Positions 59,901 to 64,000 of a stretch of 64,000 nt of DNA are shown here, one piece after another; position 1 is the stretch's first letter; each line of letters starts with the position of its first letter. The stretch is taken from NCBI RefSeq assembly GCF_900496995.4, contig NC_044018.1:29058047-29122046 (forward strand), read 5' to 3'. A program made the translations under genes and the position numbers. The DNA comes from Aquila chrysaetos chrysaetos. Lineage: Eukaryota; Chordata; Aves; Accipitriformes; Accipitridae. The notes under the pieces were generated by a model. That model ran no database searches and had not been told where the DNA came from. It was given only the letters and a program-made list of their open reading frames with translations.

Positions 59901-62900
59901 CTTTCGAAAAGAGACAGACTACTATACGACAAGACTCTTGCCAAAGTTCCCATGTAGAAAGTTATTTATTCTCAAGAAAAGGGAGAAAAGACCAACTCGC
60001 TCTTGTCTTAAGGAAATTAACAGTTGTCTGCAACGTGGCTTTTCAGTAAAATTACTTTCCACACATAGCCCAACAAATGCCAAAGAGATGTCAGTAAACA
60101 AGGTCAGACCTAACTTACATCTTGGATAGTTTTTCTGAATATTCAAACAAATTCTTAAGAGCCATCCAAGTTAGCATCTAAAATGTGGGACAGTCCCTTT
60201 GGAAGTCAATGGTAACCCCTACGCAGAACTTCAAAAAGTCTTTTAGCCCATGGACCACACCTGTGTCAATGATGGTTGGCCAGGTTTTCACATCTACAGC
60301 AGCAGCTGCCTCTCTGGATTTCAGTAGTCTCATCAAGGTCTGGGTTGTGAGAATACAGGCAGCTTTGCTGACCTAAAAAGATAAATACTTACCAAAAAAA
60401 AAGAAAGACAAAAGCATGTCCCAGTGGCACTGTCATTGCAAGATTTGATGTTCAGAGAGTGTATTTTACCATCTGTCGCCAGCTTCCCCCAGCAAAATTG
60501 CATTCATTTCTTTGGCTTTTGCAACACACTGCTCTCTATTCTTCCTTCACTGAAACCCCAAATGCAGACTAAAGTGCAAATAACCATGTCAGGACTTTTC
60601 GAGCAGGTGAGAACATTACACAGTCTCCATCTAGCTTTTCCTGCCATGGTCCTTTCCTGGTTACTGGGCTTGGAAAGTAACTAATAGCAGGATTTGCACT
60701 TGCCCAGCAGTAAGGAGCGTCAGTGCAAAATTTTAGGCAGTAACATCGCATGTTAGTATCTCTCAGAAACCACCTGTTTTATAGCAATTCGTCTTGCCAC
60801 ATAAAGACAGGTGGCTCTTGCATTTTATGAACAAAACCACTGTCCCTCAGTTATAAGATGTGCTTCAGTCACTGCTGTCACGTAAACAGCATAAGAGTGT
60901 GGACAGCTGTGTTAACCACTCAAGTCTGAGAAGCTGAAGCAACAGTGCTCCAGCCATGCTCTCAGCTACAGCCCCGTTACTCACTTCCACGATCATTCGC
61001 ACAGTGGGCAGCGTAGCAGCGAGGCTCTGAGCATGAGGTGGTCTCACGGTCACAGGGATGCAGCCAGCATACAAACAGCCATAGAATGCGGTGATTAGCT
61101 CAATGCCTGCAAGGACACGATAGGCTGTAGTGTAGGACACTGGTGGATGGACACCCTGGTGACACCAGCCTTTCCCCCCCAAGTACTTTTTTGCCAAGCA
61201 TCGGTTACAATTTCCGTTAGAGGAAAGTACACACACTAGTCACTTCCACAGCACAGATGTGCAACATAAGCAGTCCAAACACCGCAGGGAAAACAACAAG
61301 GAAGCTAAGAAAGCTTGGGATAGGGGACTGGGAAAGTAGAGAAGACTGACCACACAGAAAACCGTATCCATCTTACAGGAAAAGAACGTCCCAAGTGCCA
61401 AATGACTCAAAAGTCAGTCAGGACAAACAGAATTGTCTGGCAGGGCAAGAAGTACGCACGCCAGAGAACACCTCTCACTAGCAGTGAGCATCTTATGCCA
61501 AGTGATAAAGCTGTGTGCTACTGGCCACAGCAGGCAAGACTGCACTTCCCACTGTTCCCAGTCTACTGCTGTAGAAAAGGCACCCAACAGCCTCGGAGAA
61601 AGTGCCCATTTTCTGCACAGCTGAAGGCGATGGCACCAGTCTCTACCAGAAGCCACCCTGCCATTTCTCATAGCAAACTACATGCTCTCCCTGGATGAAA
61701 AGCTGCCAACTGGCAACGTGACTTCGGACAAACAAGATCTGCGTAGACCAGGAGCTGAGGAGTCTCTGGGAGGGTGACTAGCACAATTCTCAAGCACATG
61801 CAGTGCGGTCACAAATTTCTAATAACCTTGTAGTGAAAATATCATACCAGAGGATCTTTGATAACCACAGAAGTCTTTGATGACACAGCAAGATCTAGCC
61901 AGCAGTAAGAAGGTACAAATTGGCTTTTCCAAAACTCTAGAGAAACAAAGTTTGAGTCCTGATACTGCAATTGCAAGACATTAGGACAGCCCTCTCCGGA
62001 GTCAAAACTAGATCAGTGAGTTATGTAGTCCTTAAGGCATCGCTGTTTCAATGATCTCTCCTATACTTCCAGATTGCAATGAGATTTCAAAGACAGACCA
62101 TGCTGCATTTGTACAGTGGGATGCAGTCATTATTAAAACTTGCTTACCAGGAGGATAAAGAAGCACCACATTGTCTCCTGCATTGAGATGTCCTTTGTCA
62201 CACAGAACTGATGCAATTCTCTCAGCCTTTTTGTGCAACTGAAGGCAGGTGGCTGTGCACACAGTGGTTCCCTTGAAAGGAGACAAAAATGTTCTAAACA
62301 GGGCCTGGCACAACACACATGTCAGTAAAATGGCCGCTGCAAAAAAAAAACCAAAAAAAAATCCCAAACCAAAAAAAACCCCAACTTGCTTGCTAGCGTC
62401 AGTCTATAGCTACTAGTTATCTATACCTATAGGCTGCTGGCATTCATTGAGCCAATTATCCACTACAATATCAAAAAGATAAGAGATGGAGTTAGATCTG
62501 CTCTAGAAAATTCTACCTTCCAGGGAGTCAGTTCAGGTCTTCTTGCACCAGAACCTTGCCAGAATATACTCAACAGGGATACACCATTAAATGATACAGG
62601 AACCAGTGGGACCTACAAACACGCTCAGTTTTAAAATGAAGCATTGAACCATGACAGTCAATTAGATGAAGTGACCTATAGGTTCAAAGGTTCAAATTTT
62701 AAGTTACAAATCTATGGGCAAAATCCAATACAGAGACTAAATATAGGACACTGGAGTGGGCAAAAGATTTTAAAGACAGTCTCAAACTTGCGCTGAATAA
62801 CATGCTGTGGACCTTAAAAAAACAACAGCTCAGCACTGACTGTACCTTGGCATTTAATAAAAGGAATAGTGGGTGGTCAGGAGTTGCTTGAGCTCTCCAC

Positions 62901-63784
62901 TGTAATACCTCTGTCAGGAACTGGTGCTGAAACAGAGAGGCAGTAATTAAACACTAGTGCTTCTACTTCAGAGGCAGTACTTTAAGTGCTTCACATTGCT
63001 GCTTTGCATTCAGCTGTAAGGTAAATTCTTTCCCCTTCTCTAGCTGTAACAAACACTGATTTACCTTTTTAACTAAATCATTGTCTTCTATTTGACCAAG
63101 ATCTCTTCCAGAGGCTTGAGCAATACGCTTCCCAGCAACCAGGTTCCCCACCATCACAGAGGCAGGGCCAACGCCTGTTGATAAAGAACAGCCACATGAA
63201 ATGTGGATTTTTAATGCAAAGGGGAAGGAGCTGCCTAGACTACAATCTGCAGGAAAGCAAAGGTACAAAGATTCTCTGTAGGATCCTACTGCTCCTGGGC
63301 ATGAATGCAAGAAGAGAGGCAATGAAAGCTCACTGACGGAGTTCAGAAGGCTCGTCTCCAATTCATCAGTAGAGAGAATCCCAATGAGTTCAAAGGTAGG
63401 AATCAAAATTCCTGACTGACACATGCAAAGAGAGGCCTCAAACACACCTCAGCCACGGGCCACAAGACAAGCTCTGATCCCCAGCAAGAAGGACTCTCAG
63501 TGTCAGAGGCATCACTCAGGTTCATAGGTCTGAGGTAGTGAACTTCAGTTTACTAACATTAAACAAAAGGGGTTCATGTTACCTGGTTGTTTCTGCCTGG
63601 GTTTTGGCAAGTTTGTCACACACGTGTGCGGGCACATGAGGATGTTGCAGGGATGCAGAGAGCCCTCCAGAAAGTGCTGTTTAGTTTGAGAGATATGGAT
63701 CCCTCCCAATGGAGTTTTTGGCAATGTATTGGCTGGCACAAGAGCAAGGCAGTATACACCCACTTGGTGAATGCTGTCAATTGC
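53671..63784 (-). CDS. DIP2B: DIP2B, disco-interacting protein 2 homologue B, C-terminal 693 residues (16 exons, partial)
   Basis: DIP2 proteins carry an N-terminal DMAP1-binding domain and two tandem adenylate-forming-like (AMP-binding/FAAL-like) domains. They are linked to lipid metabolism and axon/neurite development. The window holds the end of domain one (GVYCLALVPANTLPKTPLGG, CPHTCVTNLPKPRQKQP) and all of domain two. Landmarks are VGNLVAGKRIAQASGRDLGQ, AGDNVVLLYPPG, FYGCLYAGCIPVTVRPPHAQ, the phosphate-loop-like STTGMLTGVKMSH, LDPYCGLGF, SVYSGHQSILIPPMELE, DTFCSYSVMELCTKGLG, SHLGEIWVNSPHTASGYY, ARTGYLGFVRR and RGLRYHPIDIETSVSR. The end is DPGVIPINSRGEKQRMHLRD...YVAYNM. GCEQEALDLVPLV and LSFGDAAQTLWARTGY pick DIP2B over A and C. 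All 16 junctions are GT-AG and keep frame. The first about 880 residues lie beyond the right edge. ATF1 is the downstream neighbour, as in human. Confidence 0.96.
54408..54531 (-). CDS. DIP2B: DIP2B exon, second-last in window order
   Basis: Encodes RHDALYVVGALDETLELRG and LRYHPIDIETSVSR, the hinge and start of the C-terminal subdomain. The acceptor is ctcctctctag and the donor gtaaaa. Confidence 0.96.
54722..54899 (-). CDS. DIP2B: DIP2B exon with TGYLGF motif
   Basis: Encodes IWVNSPHTASGYYTIYD, LSFGDAAQTLWARTGYLGF and VRRTELTAASG. The acceptor is cttcctgtacag and the donor gtatgg. Confidence 0.97.
55512..55586 (-). CDS. DIP2B: DIP2B exon (25 codons)
   Basis: Encodes ILPGVKVVIVNPETKGPLGD and SHLGE, in phase 0 at both ends. 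Confidence 0.96.
56207..56264 (-). CDS. DIP2B: DIP2B exon (58 nt)
   Basis: Encodes VRLVERGAPQSLLLSESGK. The acceptor is ctttaccttcag and the donor gtaatt. Confidence 0.95.
56390..56451 (-). CDS. DIP2B: DIP2B exon (62 nt)
   Basis: Encodes GTSGPDPTTVYVDLKSLRHD. The acceptor is aacccttcag and the donor gtacag. Confidence 0.95.
56980..57150 (-). CDS. DIP2B: DIP2B exon (57 codons)
   Basis: Encodes ARGINLSCVRTCVVVAEERP through STTFGSRVNVAICLQ, in phase 0 at both ends. Confidence 0.97.
58164..58332 (-). CDS. DIP2B: DIP2B exon
   Basis: Encodes VYSGHQSILIPPMELESN through SVMELCTKGLGNQVEMLK. The acceptor is gttcttcacag and the donor gtaaga. Confidence 0.97.
58917..59047 (-). CDS. DIP2B: DIP2B exon
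   Basis: Encodes MSHAAVSGLCRAIKLQCELY and ICLDPYCGLGFVLWCLC. The acceptor is cttgtgttgcag. Confidence 0.97.
59678..59787 (-). CDS. DIP2B: DIP2B exon with phosphate-loop-like motif
   Basis: Encodes DDLPRKRLSQIYKPP and YLDFSVSTTGMLTGVK, the region corresponding to the ATP-binding loop of adenylate-forming enzymes. Confidence 0.96.
60261..60372 (-). CDS. DIP2B: DIP2B exon
   Basis: Encodes VSKAACILTTQTLMRLLKSR and VDVKTWPTIIDT. The acceptor is atctttttag and the donor gtgtgg. Confidence 0.96.
60985..61106 (-). CDS. DIP2B: DIP2B exon
   Basis: Encodes IELITAFYGCLYAGCIPVTV, RPPHAQSLAATLPTVRMIVE. The acceptor is gtccttgcag and the donor gtgagt. Confidence 0.97.
62148..62271 (-). CDS. DIP2B: DIP2B exon
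   Basis: Encodes GTTVCTATCLQLHKKAERIA through HLNAGDNVVLLYPPG. The acceptor is ctcctttcaag and the donor gtaagc. Confidence 0.97.
62846..62926 (-). CDS. DIP2B: DIP2B exon (27 codons)
   Basis: Encodes HQFLTEVLQWRAQATPDHPL and FLLLNAK, in phase 0 at both ends. Confidence 0.96.
63065..63174 (-). CDS. DIP2B: DIP2B exon (start of second AMP-binding-like domain)
   Basis: Encodes VGPASVMVGNLVAGKRIAQA and SGRDLGQIEDNDLVKK. Confidence 0.97.
63583..63784 (-). CDS. DIP2B: DIP2B exon, most 5' in window (end of first AMP-binding-like domain)
   Basis: Encodes AIDSIHQVGVYCLALVPA, TLPKTPLGGIHISQTKQ and CPHTCVTNLPKPRQKQP. The acceptor is ctttctctag. Earlier exons are off the right edge; 63785-64000 reads as intron. 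Confidence 0.96.
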
Positions 63785-64000
63785 CTAGAGAAAGGAAAGA
63801 TGGTCACTTGAACTCTTGGTACTACTGAAGACAGTCTACCGTTACTGGCTGGACTGACATACTGCAAGACAAATCCCTGCATTTATAAAGTACTGGAGGA
63901 GCAAGTCAGTCAATATCGTTCCATTTCACCTCTGTAACATCAGCAAGCCCTATGGTAAGAGTTCAGTGCTTGTTAGCATCCCTGCCTTTATAGTCCATTT

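Larger units (their letters stand above)
53924..63582 (-). other. DIP2B: DIP2B introns
   Basis: Fifteen introns of about 125-1041 bp separate the exons listed here; the longest are 57151-58163 and 61107-62147. They are AT-rich. Apart from the exons I see no gene or RNA, and no CR1 insertion. Confidence 0.85.

Noticed and set aside
1-64000. CRISPR arrays, operons, bacterial promoters, phage-like or defence systems
   Set aside because: The window is spliced vertebrate DNA; no regularly spaced direct repeats or prokaryotic gene clusters are present.

Overview
This is vertebrate nuclear DNA, almost certainly from a bird. It has compact spliced genes with GT-AG introns, CpG-island promoters full of long G/C homopolymers, very few interspersed repeats, and two 3' ends of CR1 LINEs, the typical avian retroposon. 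I worked only from the sequence. Gene names rest on protein motifs and on human orthologues recalled from memory.

Layout, left to right. (1) 1-16.3 kb: the 5' end of SCN8A (Nav1.6 sodium channel) on the minus strand. The first coding exon is at 4139-4414; the rest of the gene lies off the left edge. The likely promoter CpG island and noncoding first exon are near 15.6-16.3 kb. (2) 19.1-25.5 kb: two tandem two-exon TMT1/METTL7-type thiol methyltransferase genes on the plus strand. The first looks normal. The second has intact reading frames but has lost two of the three glycines of the SAM-binding loop. (3) 26.4-31.2 kb: TMPRSS12, a five-exon trypsin-like serine protease on the plus strand, complete with catalytic triad, signal peptide and hydrophobic C-terminal segment. 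(4) 34.8-47.9 kb: ATF1, a CREB-family bZIP factor on the minus strand. It has seven coding exons plus a CpG-island first exon, and it includes a CREB1-like glutamine-rich (Q1) exon that canonical human ATF1 lacks as I recall it. (5) 53.7-64 kb: the last 16 exons of DIP2B on the minus strand (693 C-terminal residues), covering the end of the first and all of the second adenylate-forming-like domain. The gene continues off the right edge.

The genes do not form an operon-like unit. They form a conserved neighbourhood (human 12q13: DIP2B, ATF1, TMPRSS12, METTL7A, ... SCN8A). Here TMPRSS12 and the TMT1 pair face the opposite way from what I recall in human, and SCN8A sits head-to-head with TMT1 only about 3 kb away. 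SCN8A/TMT1 are divergent and TMPRSS12/ATF1 are convergent, with candidate poly(A) signals about 30 bp apart.

Most of the remaining sequence is intron or intergenic DNA with a few decayed MIR-like SINE pieces. I found no tRNA, rRNA, CRISPR array, whole transposon or convincing virus-derived gene. The most useful leads are the motif-altered second TMT1 copy, the extra ATF1 exon, the local gene rearrangement, a 96-nt exon-like island between SCN8A and TMT1, and a uORF in the SCN8A first exon whose start codon lies inside a YY1-like site.
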